This document shows positions 9,246-17,877 of a stretch of DNA of 64,000 nucleotides, piece after piece; the first letter of the stretch is position 1, and the number at the start of each line of letters is the position of its first letter. Source of the DNA: Peteryoungia rhizophila. Its GTDB lineage: Bacteria > Pseudomonadota > Alphaproteobacteria > Rhizobiales > Rhizobiaceae. Location of the stretch: contig NZ_STGT01000002.1 in assembly GCF_004912145.1 (NCBI RefSeq), positions 620,001-684,000 of the forward strand, read 5' to 3'. A program made the position numbers and the translations under genes. The notes beneath the pieces were generated by a model. That model had not been told where the DNA came from and searched no databases. It was given only the letters and a program-made list of their open reading frames with translations.

Positions 9246-9358
9246 CACCTCCCCCTTGAGGGGGGAGGCCATCGCGCAGCGATGGGTGGGGTGAACTCAC
9301 GCACAGGGTCACCCCACCCCGAACCTTCGGTTCGACCCTCCCCGTCAAGGGGAGGGTG
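9246..9358. repeat. RIME-like palindromic repeat element, copy 1
   Basis: A 113-bp element made of nested inverted repeats: an outer CCTCCCCCTTGAGGGGGGAGG palindrome, a small hairpin ATCGCGCAGCGAT, the complementary pair GGGGTGA/TCACCCC, a hairpin CGAACCTTCGGTTCG, and a closing CCCTCCCCGTCAAGGGGAGGG palindrome. The same architecture recurs at 13011-13125. Size and two-palindrome layout resemble the rhizobial intergenic mosaic elements (RIME). It lies between urtA and urtB and would fold strongly in the transcript. Confidence 0.8.
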
Positions 9359-9474
9359 TTCGCGGACCGCTTACAGCGGAACTACCCCTTCTCTCCGTTT
9401 ACGGGAAGAAGGTGCCGGCAGGCGGATGAGGGGCTTTTCAGGCTCCGCCGCCCCGCCAACCGGGGGACAAGAGA

Positions 9475-11079
9475 ATGCTTATCCGTTTCATCACACTGCT
9501 TTTCACCTTCTTCGCCTTCGCCGCGCCGTCCATGGCGCAGAGCGATGCCAAGGATCTGCTCAACGCACTCGGCAAGGCCAATTTCAAGCAGGCCGAAGAG
9601 CTGCTCGGCCAGATCGCCGCAACCGGCGATCCGCGTGTCGTTCCGGCACTCGAAGCCTTTGCCGAAGGCGATCTCTATCTGCGCAAGTCGGACAATCAGG
9701 TGGTCATCACCAAGGCTGCGGGCAGCAATCTCGCAGCGATCGATCCCCTTTCGGGCGAGACGATCGCCGAGGAGCCAAAGGGCGCATTTACGAAGATCAG
9801 GGTCAACAACACGCTACGCCGCGCCATCCGCTCCGCCTTGGGCGGTTTGACGCTGCTCAGCCCTGACCGCAGCGTCCGGCTGGCTGCGGCGCAGGCCGTG
9901 CTGCAATCGCCGAGCGCTGAAAATCTCGACCTCGTCGAAGCAGCGCTGGCGACCGAGCAGGACGCCCAGGTGAAGGCGCGTATGGAAGAGGCTCGGGCCG
10001 TTTCGGTTCTTGCCTCCGATCGGTCCGCCGAAGAAAAGCGTATCGCCATCGACACCGTCGCCTCGCTCGGCGGGCGAGAAGCCATCGGCATCCTGATGTC
10101 GGTGTCGTCCACCATCGACGAAAGCCTTCGGCCCGATCTCGACTCGGCAATTGCGAAGATCGAGAGTAGCCTCCTGTTCTGGGACATGGGCCAGAACGTC
10201 TGGTACGGCATCTCGCTCGGCTCGGTGCTGCTGCTCGCGGCCATCGGCCTTGCCATCACCTTCGGCGTCATGGGCATCATCAACATGGCGCATGGCGAGA
10301 TGGTGATGATCGGTGCCTATTCCACCTTCATGGTGCAGCAGGTCATCCGCACTAGCTATCCCGATCTCTTCGACTGGTCGCTGGCAATCGCGCTTCCCGT
10401 TGCCTTCCTGGTGACGGCTGCCATCGGGCTCGTCATCGAGCGCGGCGTCATTCGCTTCCTGTATGGTCGGCCGCTGGAAACTCTGCTCGCGACATGGGGC
10501 ATTTCGCTGATCCTCCAGCAGACGATCCGCACGATCTTTGGCCCGACCAATCAGGAAGTCGGCAATCCGTCCTGGATGTCCGGCTCGTTTGCGTTGGGCG
10601 GTTTGACGATCACCTGGAACCGCATGTGGATCGTGCTTTTCTCGCTGACCATCTTCTTTGCGCTGCTGGCCCTGATGAAGCGCTCTGCCTTCGGCCTGCA
10701 GATGCGCGCGGTAACCCAGAACCGCCGCATGGCCTCGTCCATGGGCATTCGCACGCCCTGGGTTGATGCCTTCACCTTCGCGCTCGGCTCGGGCATCGCC
10801 GGCATTGCCGGGGTGGCCCTCAGCCAGATCGACAACGTCTCTCCGAACCTTGGCCAGTCCTACATCATCGACAGTTTCATGGTCGTGGTCTTCGGCGGGG
10901 TCGGCAATCTCTGGGGCACTTTGGTCGGCGCCTTGTCGCTCGGCATCCTCAACAAGTTCCTCGAACCCTCGGTCGGCGCCGTGCTCGGCAAGATCTTGGT
11001 GCTCGTGCTGATCATCCTCTTCATTCAGAAACGTCCGCGCGGCCTGTTCGCGCTCAAGGGAAGGGCGGTGGAAGCATGA
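9475..11079 (+). CDS. urtB: Urea ABC transporter permease
   Basis: A 534-residue inner-membrane permease of the LivH type. An N-terminal signal-like segment ending in SMAQ is followed by about 200 residues of soluble, helix-rich sequence (roughly 22-215), probably periplasmic. The extended N-terminus is usual for UrtB. The hydrophobic permease domain begins near residue 245, with the typical FGVMGIINMAHGEMVMIGAY segment and the cytoplasmic EAA-like region around RAVTQNRRMA. It pairs with UrtC, whose start overlaps its stop by 4 nt. No clear start ambiguity. Confidence 0.94.
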   Translation: MLIRFITLLFTFFAFAAPSMAQSDAKDLLNALGKANFKQAEELLGQIAATGDPRVVPALEAFAEGDLYLRKSDNQVVITKAAGSNLAAIDPLSGETIAEEPKGAFTKIRVNNTLRRAIRSALGGLTLLSPDRSVRLAAAQAVLQSPSAENLDLVEAALATEQDAQVKARMEEARAVSVLASDRSAEEKRIAIDTVASLGGREAIGILMSVSSTIDESLRPDLDSAIAKIESSLLFWDMGQNVWYGISLGSVLLLAAIGLAITFGVMGIINMAHGEMVMIGAYSTFMVQQVIRTSYPDLFDWSLAIALPVAFLVTAAIGLVIERGVIRFLYGRPLETLLATWGISLILQQTIRTIFGPTNQEVGNPSWMSGSFALGGLTITWNRMWIVLFSLTIFFALLALMKRSAFGLQMRAVTQNRRMASSMGIRTPWVDAFTFALGSGIAGIAGVALSQIDNVSPNLGQSYIIDSFMVVVFGGVGNLWGTLVGALSLGILNKFLEPSVGAVLGKILVLVLIILFIQKRPRGLFALKGRAVEA

Positions 11080-12245
11080 TTACCGGCTTCATTCTGCGAG
11101 CACTCGAAGGCAAGATCCTCATTGCCGCCGGCATCCTCGTCGCCTTCGCATTGCTCATTCCAGCGCTCAACCTGCTCATGCCGCCCGACAGCGCGCTTCA
11201 TGTGCCGACCTACATCATGTCGCTGCTCGGCAAGTATCTCTGCTATGCGCTGCTGGCGCTCGCACTCGATCTCGTCTGGGGCTACTGCGGGATCCTCTCG
11301 CTCGGCCACGGCGCTTTCTTCGCGCTCGGCGGTTATGCCATGGGCATGTATCTGATGCGTCAGATCGGCTCCCGCGGCGTCTATGGCGACCCCATCCTGC
11401 CTGACTTCATGGTCTTCCTGAACTGGAAGGAACTTCCCTGGTTCTGGTACGGAATGGACATGTTCCCCGTCGCCATGGCGATGGTGCTGATCGTACCCGG
11501 CCTGCTCGCCTTCGTCTTCGGCTGGTTCGCCTTCAGAAGTCGTGTTAATGGCGTGTACCTGTCGATCATCACCCAGGCGATGACCTATGCGCTGCTCTTG
11601 GCCTTCTTCCGCAACGACATGGGCTTCGGTGGCAACAATGGCCTGACCGACTACAAGGAGATCCTCGGCTTTTCCGTCCAGGCGGACGGTACGCGTGCCG
11701 TGCTCTTTGCGCTCTCGGCGATCTTCCTGGCGCTCTGCCTTGTCATTGCCTCGGGTATCACCCGGTCGAAATTCGGCAAGGTGCTGGTCGGGGTGCGCGA
11801 TGCGGAAAGCCGCGTGCGTTTCCTCGGTTACCGGGTCGAGAACATCAAGCTCTTCACCTTCGTCGTCTCTGCGATGATGGCGGGCATTGCCGGCGCGCTC
11901 TTCGTGCCGCAGGTCGGCATCATCAATCCGGGCGAGTTTGCGCCTGCTAACTCCATCGAAGTGGTCGTGTGGACGGCCGTCGGCGGGCGCGGCACGCTGA
12001 TCGGGCCGATCATCGGCGCGATCCTTGTCAATGTCGGCAAGAGCTACTTTACCGGCGCCTTCCCCGACCTCTGGCTGTTTGCGCTGGGTGGCCTCTTCAT
12101 CTTCGTCACGCTCTTCCTGCCCAAAGGCATCGTCGGCACCGTCCAGGCCTATCTCGCGAAGCGCAAGGACTATGCCCGCGAGGCCGACAAGGATGCAGCC
12201 AACACCGACGTGAAACCCCAATCGGCCCCCGTGGCTGCGGAGTGA
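11076..12245 (+). CDS. urtC: Urea ABC transporter permease
   Basis: A 389-residue LivM-type permease, partner of UrtB. It has about ten hydrophobic segments, the LGHGAFFALGGYA motif near residue 75, and the cytoplasmic contact loop GVRDAESRVRFLGY near residue 245. The ATG overlaps the urtB stop by 4 nt (ATGA), so the two subunits are translationally coupled. The C-terminal tail after residue 365 is polar and probably cytoplasmic. Confidence 0.95.
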   Translation: MITGFILRALEGKILIAAGILVAFALLIPALNLLMPPDSALHVPTYIMSLLGKYLCYALLALALDLVWGYCGILSLGHGAFFALGGYAMGMYLMRQIGSRGVYGDPILPDFMVFLNWKELPWFWYGMDMFPVAMAMVLIVPGLLAFVFGWFAFRSRVNGVYLSIITQAMTYALLLAFFRNDMGFGGNNGLTDYKEILGFSVQADGTRAVLFALSAIFLALCLVIASGITRSKFGKVLVGVRDAESRVRFLGYRVENIKLFTFVVSAMMAGIAGALFVPQVGIINPGEFAPANSIEVVVWTAVGGRGTLIGPIIGAILVNVGKSYFTGAFPDLWLFALGGLFIFVTLFLPKGIVGTVQAYLAKRKDYAREADKDAANTDVKPQSAPVAAE

Positions 12246-12249
12246 TGTG

Positions 12250-13005
12250 ATGAGCGACAAGACCACGTCCAGCCTGCTCTATCTCAACGGCGTCTCCGTT
12301 TCCTTTGACGGCTTCAAGGCGTTGAACTCGCTCTCCTTCATCGTCGAGCCCGGGGAACTCCGAGCCATTATCGGCCCGAACGGTGCCGGCAAGACGACGA
12401 TGATGGACATCATCACCGGCAAGACCCGGCCGGACAGCGGCGAGGTCTTTTTCGATGGTGGCAAGATCGACCTCACCAAGAAGGACGAGGCCGAGATTGC
12501 CCAGCTCGGGATCGGCCGCAAGTTCCAGAAGCCGACGGTGTTCGAAAGCCATACTGTCTGGGACAATCTGGAGCTGGCGCTGAACCGCAAGCGCGGCGTC
12601 TTTGCCACGCTGTTCTACAGCCTGTCGACCGAGGACAAGGCGCGCATCGAGGAGATCCTGGAGACGGTACGCCTGACCCATCGCAAGGATGAACTCGCCG
12701 CCAACCTTTCGCATGGACAGAAGCAGTGGCTGGAGATCGGCATGCTGCTCGCTCAGGAGCCGAAGTTGCTGCTCGTTGACGAGCCTGTCGCCGGCATGAC
12801 CGATGCCGAGACGGCGGAGACGGCCATTCTCCTCAAGGAAATCGCCAAGACCCGCTCCGTCGTCGTCGTCGAACACGACATGGGCTTCATCCGCGACCTC
12901 GGCGTCAAGGTGACGTGTCTGGCGGAAGGCTCGGTGCTGGCGGAAGGCTCGATCGATTTCGTCTCGAATGACCAGAAGGTCATCGAGAACTATCTGGGGC
13001 GGTGA
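12250..13005 (+). CDS. urtD: Urea ABC transporter ATP-binding protein
   Basis: A roughly 251-residue ATPase of the LivG class. The Walker A motif GPNGAGKT, the signature LSHGQKQWLEIG, the Walker B LLLVDEP and the switch His in VVEHDMGF are all present. A GTG at 12247 and an ATG at 12250 are adjacent; the ATG is preferred, GGAG being a few bases upstream. It follows urtC by a few bases. The start of the second repeat element is only 5 bases after the stop. Confidence 0.94.
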   Translation: MSDKTTSSLLYLNGVSVSFDGFKALNSLSFIVEPGELRAIIGPNGAGKTTMMDIITGKTRPDSGEVFFDGGKIDLTKKDEAEIAQLGIGRKFQKPTVFESHTVWDNLELALNRKRGVFATLFYSLSTEDKARIEEILETVRLTHRKDELAANLSHGQKQWLEIGMLLAQEPKLLLVDEPVAGMTDAETAETAILLKEIAKTRSVVVVEHDMGFIRDLGVKVTCLAEGSVLAEGSIDFVSNDQKVIENYLGR

Positions 13006-13010
13006 TCGCT

Positions 13011-13125
13011 CACCCTCCCCTTGAGGGGGAGGGTCGGCGCAAGGCGCCGGGCTGGGGTGACCGGGCGCACAAGGATCACCCCCACCCGCAGCTTCGCTGC
13101 GACCTCCCCCCTCAAGGGGGAGGTG
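13011..13125. repeat. RIME-like palindromic repeat element, copy 2
   Basis: A 115-bp element with the same architecture as the one at 9246-9358: CCCTCCCCTTGAGGGGGAGGG, a GGCGCAAGGCGCC hairpin, GGGGTGA paired with TCACCCC, a GCAGCTTCGCTGC hairpin, and a closing CCTCCCCCCTCAAGGGGGAGG palindrome. The inner hairpins differ in sequence between the two copies while remaining paired, as expected for a mosaic element under structural constraint. It separates urtD from urtE. Confidence 0.8.
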
Positions 13126-13150
13126 GGAACAAGACAACGGGGACAAACCC

Positions 13151-13846
13151 ATGCTGACAGTCGAAAACGTCAATCTTCACTATGGTGCAGCCCAGGCGCT
13201 CCGCGGCGTTTCCATCAATGCCGAGATGGGCAAGATCACCTGCGTGCTCGGTCGCAACGGGGTCGGGAAGTCGTCGCTCTTACGCGCCATTACCGGCCAG
13301 CATGCTGTCTCGGCCGGGACGATCACCTTTAACGGCCAGAAGCTCAACGGCATGGCGCCGTTCAACCGGGCGCGAACCGGCGTCGGTTACGTGCCGCAGG
13401 GTCGCGAGATCTTTCCGCTTTTGACCGTCAGGGAAAACCTCGAGACCGGCTATGCGCCGCTGGAGCGCAAGGACCGCTTTATCCCGGATGATATCTTCGC
13501 GCTCTTCCCGGTGCTGGATACGATGCTGTCGCGGCGCGGCGGCGACCTGTCCGGTGGGCAGCAGCAGCAGCTCGCGATCGGGCGGGCCATGGTAACGCGG
13601 CCGAAGATCCTGGTGCTGGACGAGCCGACCGAGGGCATCCAGCCGTCGATCATCAAGGATATCGGTCGGGCGATCCGTTACTTGCGCGACACGACCGGCA
13701 TGGCGATCCTGCTGGTCGAGCAGTATCTCGATTTCTGCCGGGAGCTGGCCGATCACGTTTACATCATGGATCGCGGCGAGATCGTGCACCAGGGTGCTGC
13801 GGAGACGCTCGATACGCCGGAGGCGCGGCGTCACCTGACCGTGTAA
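13151..13846 (+). CDS. urtE: Urea ABC transporter ATP-binding protein
   Basis: A 231-residue LivF-class ATPase completing the importer. It has the Walker A GRNGVGKS, the signature LSGGQQQQLAIGRA, the Walker B ILVLDEPTEGIQPS and the switch region LLVEQY. The upstream palindromic element would not obviously block read-through, since urtE is needed in the same complex as UrtD. Next comes a 97-bp gap and the esterase gene that leads into the urease genes. Confidence 0.95.
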   Translation: MLTVENVNLHYGAAQALRGVSINAEMGKITCVLGRNGVGKSSLLRAITGQHAVSAGTITFNGQKLNGMAPFNRARTGVGYVPQGREIFPLLTVRENLETGYAPLERKDRFIPDDIFALFPVLDTMLSRRGGDLSGGQQQQLAIGRAMVTRPKILVLDEPTEGIQPSIIKDIGRAIRYLRDTTGMAILLVEQYLDFCRELADHVYIMDRGEIVHQGAAETLDTPEARRHLTV

Positions 13847-13943
13847 TTTTGCAAGACAGGGTTGATGATTTATTAGCGAAGTCGGGTTGATGCTGGGGAC
13901 ACGCGTGGTATTGAACGCGCATCTGCGAACAGAAGGCACATCC

Positions 13944-15074
13944 ATGACAACCAGCACGGTATCCCACCGCGCTCGGACGGGCGTATTTGCTCGTGCGGTC
14001 GCGGGGCTCTTTCTCTTCGGCTTCTCGGCCGTTGCTGCTGAGGCGGCCACTTGCGGCAGCCCGATCGAGCCCGGCCAATATGGCCTCACTTTCCAGTCCG
14101 GTGGTGTGGAGCGCGAGGCGATCTATGTCATTCCGTCGAGCTATACGGGCAAGAAGAAGGTCCCGCTGGTTCTCGATTTCCACGGCTCCAACAGCAATCC
14201 CAAGGTGCAGCTCGGCCGCAGCCACTGGAACGAGGTTGCCGAGCGCGAAGGCTTCGTCGTTATGGCGCTGGCCGGCAGCCTGAAGGGCGAGTTGCCGGGT
14301 ACGCATGCCTGGAACGTGCCCGGTGTTACCGCCGGTGAGGGCGCGGATGAGTCCGCCGCCATTCGTGAGGCGCTGAAGATCGCAAAAGATAAGCTCTGCA
14401 TCGACGCCACCAAGGTTTACGCCTCGGGCTATTCCGGCGGCGGGCGCATGCTGTCGCAATATATCTGCAATGGCTTCGGCGATTTCGCCGCCGCCGGCTT
14501 CGTCATGGGCCTGCGTGCCGGCACGCCGGTCGAAGAAAACGGTGTCTGGCAGCCGCGGCGGGAAAGCTGCCAGCCGAGTCGGCCGGTCTCTATCATCGCC
14601 TTCTCGGGCAAGAAAGATCACGTCAATCCGTTCGAGGGCGGTGGCCGGGCCTATTGGCGTTATGGCGGCGAAGTGGCGCTCAACCGCTGGGCCGAGCTGA
14701 ACCGCTGCGAGACGCGTGCCAATCTCGAGACCGGCGAGAATGCCGACGTTGCCACCTATGCCGGTTGCCGTGCGGGCACCAGCGTCGTCTCCTATGTGAT
14801 TGCCAGCGCCGACCACGCCTGGCCGGCCCGCACGGTCCGCTTCCGGCTTGCGTCCAACAACGACGACAAGGCGATCCGCGAGGTTGATGCGACCGATAGA
14901 ATGTGGGAATTCTTCAAGGCCTCGGGCGGCGAGATGATTGCGACAGTCGCGGTCGAGAATGCCTGCGGCGACAAACAGAAAACCGCCGCGATCAGCGATG
15001 GCGGGCAGGGGACAAGGTGCAGCCCATCCAGCAAACCAGACAGCAACGCGCCGTTGGTGTCGGACGACTTGTGA
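13944..15074 (+). CDS. Secreted PHB depolymerase/feruloyl-esterase-like hydrolase
   Basis: A 376-residue alpha/beta hydrolase of the LpqC/polyhydroxybutyrate depolymerase type. An N-terminal signal peptide ends near AAEAATCG. The oxyanion region reads [11 protein letters not shown], the nucleophile motif is GYSGG (Ser within [10 protein letters not shown]), and the catalytic Asp and His candidates lie in SGKKDHVNP and ASADHAWP. Several Cys residues suggest disulphides in the periplasm or outside the cell. The start at 13944 is chosen over 13887, which would put the signal peptide too deep. Its last 58 bases overlap the start of ureD. Substrate unknown. Confidence 0.82.
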   Translation: MTTSTVSHRARTGVFARAVAGLFLFGFSAVAAEAATCGSPIEPGQYGLTFQSGGVEREAIYVIPSSYTGKKKVPLVLDFHGSNSNPKVQLGRSHWNEVAEREGFVVMALAGSLKGELPGTHAWNVPGVTAGEGADESAAIREALKIAKDKLCIDATKVYASGYSGGGRMLSQYICNGFGDFAAAGFVMGLRAGTPVEENGVWQPRRESCQPSRPVSIIAFSGKKDHVNPFEGGGRAYWRYGGEVALNRWAELNRCETRANLETGENADVATYAGCRAGTSVVSYVIASADHAWPARTVRFRLASNNDDKAIREVDATDRMWEFFKASGGEMIATVAVENACGDKQKTAAISDGGQGTRCSPSSKPDSNAPLVSDDL

Positions 15075-15835
15075 CGAAGTCGCTCGGCGGGCGCACGCGC
15101 ATCGCCGAGCTTTATCAGGAGGGTGCGGCGAAGATCCGCCTTCCCGAAACCTTCAGCGACGAGCTTGAGGCCGTTATCATCAACACCGCCGGCGGCATCA
15201 CCGGCGGGGACCAGTTCGACTGGAATTTCAGGGCCGGGCCCGGTTGCTTTCTGACCGCGACCACGCAGGCCTGCGAGAAGATCTACAAGGCCTCTGCCGG
15301 TACTGGCCAGATCACCACCCGCATCGAGGTGGGCGAGGGCGCCAGGATGCATTGGCTGCCGCAGGAAAGCATTCTCTTCGACAACGCATCGCTGACGCGT
15401 CGGCTGGAAGTCGATCTCGCCGAGGACGCCGAATTCTTGGCCGTCGAGGCGATCCTGCTCGGGCGCAAGGCCATGGGCGAGGCGATGAGTGCTGGTCTGG
15501 TTCGCGACCGTTGGCGGATCCGTCGTGGCGGTCAGCTTTTGCATGCCGAAGAGCTGAAGCTGGATGGCGATGTCGCCGGACTCGTTGCGTCTCCCGCAGT
15601 CCTTGCCGGCCGCGTCGCCTTTGCTACGCTCATCCTCGTCAGTCCGCGTGCGGAAGCACTGATCCGCCCAATCCGTGAGCAGATCGGTGAAGAAATGGGC
15701 GGCGTAAGTCATTGGCAAGGCAAGCTTGTTGCCCGTGTGGCCGCCCCTGACGGCTTTGCCTTGAGAAAAATCCTGTTGCCCGTCATTTCGGCCTTGCGCG
15801 GGGGCGCGTCTGTGCCAAAAGTCTGGAATCTCTGA
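15017..15835 (+). CDS. ureD: Urease accessory protein UreD
   Basis: The urease assembly chaperone that, with UreF and UreG, delivers nickel to the apo-enzyme. It is about 272 residues. Family signatures are [43 protein letters not shown] and [11 protein letters not shown]. The start is a GTG at 15017, supported by AGGGG six bases upstream and by the conserved QQRAxGxGRL N-terminus. A second GTG at 15071 overlapping the upstream stop would remove that conserved region. First gene of the urease set. Confidence 0.94.
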   Translation: MQPIQQTRQQRAVGVGRLVTKSLGGRTRIAELYQEGAAKIRLPETFSDELEAVIINTAGGITGGDQFDWNFRAGPGCFLTATTQACEKIYKASAGTGQITTRIEVGEGARMHWLPQESILFDNASLTRRLEVDLAEDAEFLAVEAILLGRKAMGEAMSAGLVRDRWRIRRGGQLLHAEELKLDGDVAGLVASPAVLAGRVAFATLILVSPRAEALIRPIREQIGEEMGGVSHWQGKLVARVAAPDGFALRKILLPVISALRGGASVPKVWNL

Positions 15836-15857
15836 CGATCACGCCATTGGAGCACGC

Positions 15858-16160
15858 ATGAATCTGACGCCGCGGGAAAAGGACAAACTGCTGATCGCGA
15901 TGGCCGCCATGGTGGCCCGTCGTCGGCTGGAACGGGGCGTGAAGCTCAACTATCCGGAAGCGATCGCGTTGATCAGCGATTTCGTCGTCGAAGGCGCGCG
16001 AGACGGCCGGGCTGTGGCGGATCTGATGGAGGCAGGTGCGCATGTCATTACCCGCGACCAGGTGATGGAAGGCATCGCCGAGATGATCCACGACGTGCAG
16101 GTGGAGGCGACCTTCCCCGACGGCACGAAGCTCGTGACCGTGCACGAACCCATTCGCTGA
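15858..16160 (+). CDS. ureA: Urease gamma subunit
   Basis: The 100-residue gamma subunit, full length for the family, with [20 protein letters not shown] at the start and [20 protein letters not shown] in the middle. It forms the trimeric core with UreB and UreC. It sits 22 bases after ureD and is followed within 10 bases by the small DUF1272 gene. Confidence 0.97.
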   Translation: MNLTPREKDKLLIAMAAMVARRRLERGVKLNYPEAIALISDFVVEGARDGRAVADLMEAGAHVITRDQVMEGIAEMIHDVQVEATFPDGTKLVTVHEPIR

Positions 16161-16169
16161 GAGGGTGCC

Positions 16170-16424
16170 ATGGCGCTGGAGCTTCGACCGAACTGCGAAT
16201 GCTGCGACACGGATCTGCCGCCGGAGAGCCTGGCGATGATCTGCAGCTTCGAATGCACCTATTGCGCCGATTGCGCCGAGACCACGCTTGCCGGCATCTG
16301 CCCGAATTGTGGTGGCGAACTCGTGCGCCGTCCGGTGCGGCCCGCTGCCAAGCTCGTCAACAATCCGGCCTCGACGAAACGCATTCTCAAAGCCGAAGGC
16401 TGCAAGCCTTCGCGTGCCGCTTGA
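16170..16424 (+). CDS. DUF1272 zinc-ribbon-like protein
   Basis: An 84-residue protein with four CxxC-like pairs: CECC, a Cys in ICSF followed by CTYCADC, and CPNC. It matches the DUF1272 family, which commonly looks like a small zinc-binding module. It lies between ureA and ureB with short spacing, so it is co-transcribed with the urease genes. It is not a known urease component, and a role in metal handling is only a guess. Confidence 0.85.
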   Translation: MALELRPNCECCDTDLPPESLAMICSFECTYCADCAETTLAGICPNCGGELVRRPVRPAAKLVNNPASTKRILKAEGCKPSRAA

Positions 16425-16444
16425 ACCCGCTCAAGGAGAGATCG

Positions 16445-16750
16445 ATGATCCCCGGTGAAATCATTGCCGCACAAGGCGAAATCGAACTCAATGCCGGCCA
16501 TCCGACGGTGACGCTGGAGGTGTCGAACAGCGGCGACCGGCCGGTGCAGGTCGGCAGCCACTATCATTTCTACGAGACCAATGCCGGGCTGATCTTCGAG
16601 CGCGAACAGGCACGCGGCATGCGGCTCGATATCCCGGCGGGCACCGCCGTGCGCTTCGAGCCCGGCCAGACCCGCCAGGTGACGCTGATCCCGCTGTCGG
16701 GTGGGCGCGAGGTTTATGGTTTCCGCCAGCAGATCATGGGCAAAGTCTAA
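16445..16750 (+). CDS. ureB: Urease beta subunit
   Basis: The 101-residue beta subunit, starting [16 protein letters not shown]. The conserved segments [28 protein letters not shown] and YGFRQQIMG are all present. AAGGAGAG precedes the ATG at 16445; a much longer upstream extension of the frame is not coding. Gamma and beta are separate proteins here, as in most bacteria. Confidence 0.97.
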   Translation: MIPGEIIAAQGEIELNAGHPTVTLEVSNSGDRPVQVGSHYHFYETNAGLIFEREQARGMRLDIPAGTAVRFEPGQTRQVTLIPLSGGREVYGFRQQIMGKV

Positions 16751-16781
16751 TCATGTCCATTAATCTGAATAGGAAGCTGTT

Positions 16782-17210
16782 ATGGTGCGTTCAATGAACT
16801 GGGGTCTGATCCTCCTGACGTGTGGCTGCGTATTGCTGAAGGACGCGCCAGCCTCGAGCGAGGATGTGCGGAACGTCGATTGCAACAATGCCCAGACCCA
16901 GGCCGACATGAACCAGTGTGCGGCCGAGGACTATCGAAAAGCCGATGCCGCAATGAATGCCCAGTGGGCCGAGACTCGCGCCGCCATGCTCGCATTTGAC
17001 AAGATGTCGCCGCCCTCGGACGACAACGGGGCTGCCAAGCGGCTTCTGGTCTCGCAGCGTGCCTGGCTCGCCTATCGCGACGCGGCCTGTGATGTCGAAG
17101 GTTACTCGGTGCAGGGTGGTTCGATGCAGCCGTTGACGATTTCGTCCTGCCTTGCGGACCTTACGACGCGCCGTACGGAAGAGTTGAAATCGCTGGTCGG
17201 GCTCTATTGA
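16782..17210 (+). CDS. LprI/DUF1311-family secreted protein
   Basis: A 142-residue exported protein with an N-terminal hydrophobic segment containing a possible lipobox-like Cys (LLTCGC). A mature domain of the lysozyme-inhibitor LprI type follows, recognisable by VDCNNAQTQADMNQCA, the long helix with SQRAWLAYRDAACD and the final Cys in SSCLADLTTRR. AGGAAG sits five bases before the ATG. It lies between ureB and ureC. LprI-type proteins inhibit lysozyme in some bacteria, but the role here is unknown. Confidence 0.82.
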   Translation: MVRSMNWGLILLTCGCVLLKDAPASSEDVRNVDCNNAQTQADMNQCAAEDYRKADAAMNAQWAETRAAMLAFDKMSPPSDDNGAAKRLLVSQRAWLAYRDAACDVEGYSVQGGSMQPLTISSCLADLTTRRTEELKSLVGLY

Positions 17211-17222
17211 GGGTGTGACGCG

Positions 17223-17873
17223 ATGGCTCGGGCAAGGCAGATCATGATCGTGGGCAATGGAGCGGTGGATGAGGGGGCAGCTCCCCTGATCGACGCGGCC
17301 GACATGGTCATCCGCTTCAACGGTAGCCGCAATTTCGGATCGTCGGGCCGTAAGACCGATGTCATCGCCGTCTGCAATACGGGGCGTCCGGGCGCTGCCA
17401 TGCTTGCCGATCCCGCTTGGCGCGAGAGCGAGGCCGTAAGGGGCGCCGCCGAGATCTGGTCGGTGCGCGATCCGGATCTTTTTGCCGATCTCAAGCCGCA
17501 GCTCGCGATCAGCCATCCCGAGCTCGACGATTTTTGCGACGATTACACCGATGGCTTCGAGACCTTTGCGACAGCAAACGGCAAGCAGCATCGGATCATC
17601 AACCGCTCGGTGCATGAGGCGCTCGACGACGCCCTGTTGGCGCTTGGCGCCGAGCCCTATGTCGTGCCGTCCAGCGGCATGGTCGTGATCCAGGCGCTGT
17701 TGTCCGACCCTCGCCATGCCAGCGACTCGATCATCCTTGCCGGCTTCGGCCATAGCGGCTGGGACGGCCATCCCTTCGATGCCGAACGGCGACTGGTCGA
17801 TCAGCATATCGCCAGCGGTCGCGTGATGCGGCTGCAACCCCTCTTCGCTTCCTCCCTCTGCCAAGGAACCTGA
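17223..17873 (+). CDS. Urease-operon accessory protein, GT29-like
   Basis: A 216-residue protein resembling the sialyltransferase-like (GT29) fold: [12 protein letters not shown] with a nucleotide-binding-like turn, [22 protein letters not shown], and a late [12 protein letters not shown] segment with a following [10 protein letters not shown]. Proteins like this are annotated in rhizobial urease operons as urease operon accessory proteins; that role is contextual only. It ends 4 bases before ureC. Whether it transfers a sugar is unknown. Confidence 0.75.
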   Translation: MARARQIMIVGNGAVDEGAAPLIDAADMVIRFNGSRNFGSSGRKTDVIAVCNTGRPGAAMLADPAWRESEAVRGAAEIWSVRDPDLFADLKPQLAISHPELDDFCDDYTDGFETFATANGKQHRIINRSVHEALDDALLALGAEPYVVPSSGMVVIQALLSDPRHASDSIILAGFGHSGWDGHPFDAERRLVDQHIASGRVMRLQPLFASSLCQGT

Positions 17874-17877
17874 CGCC

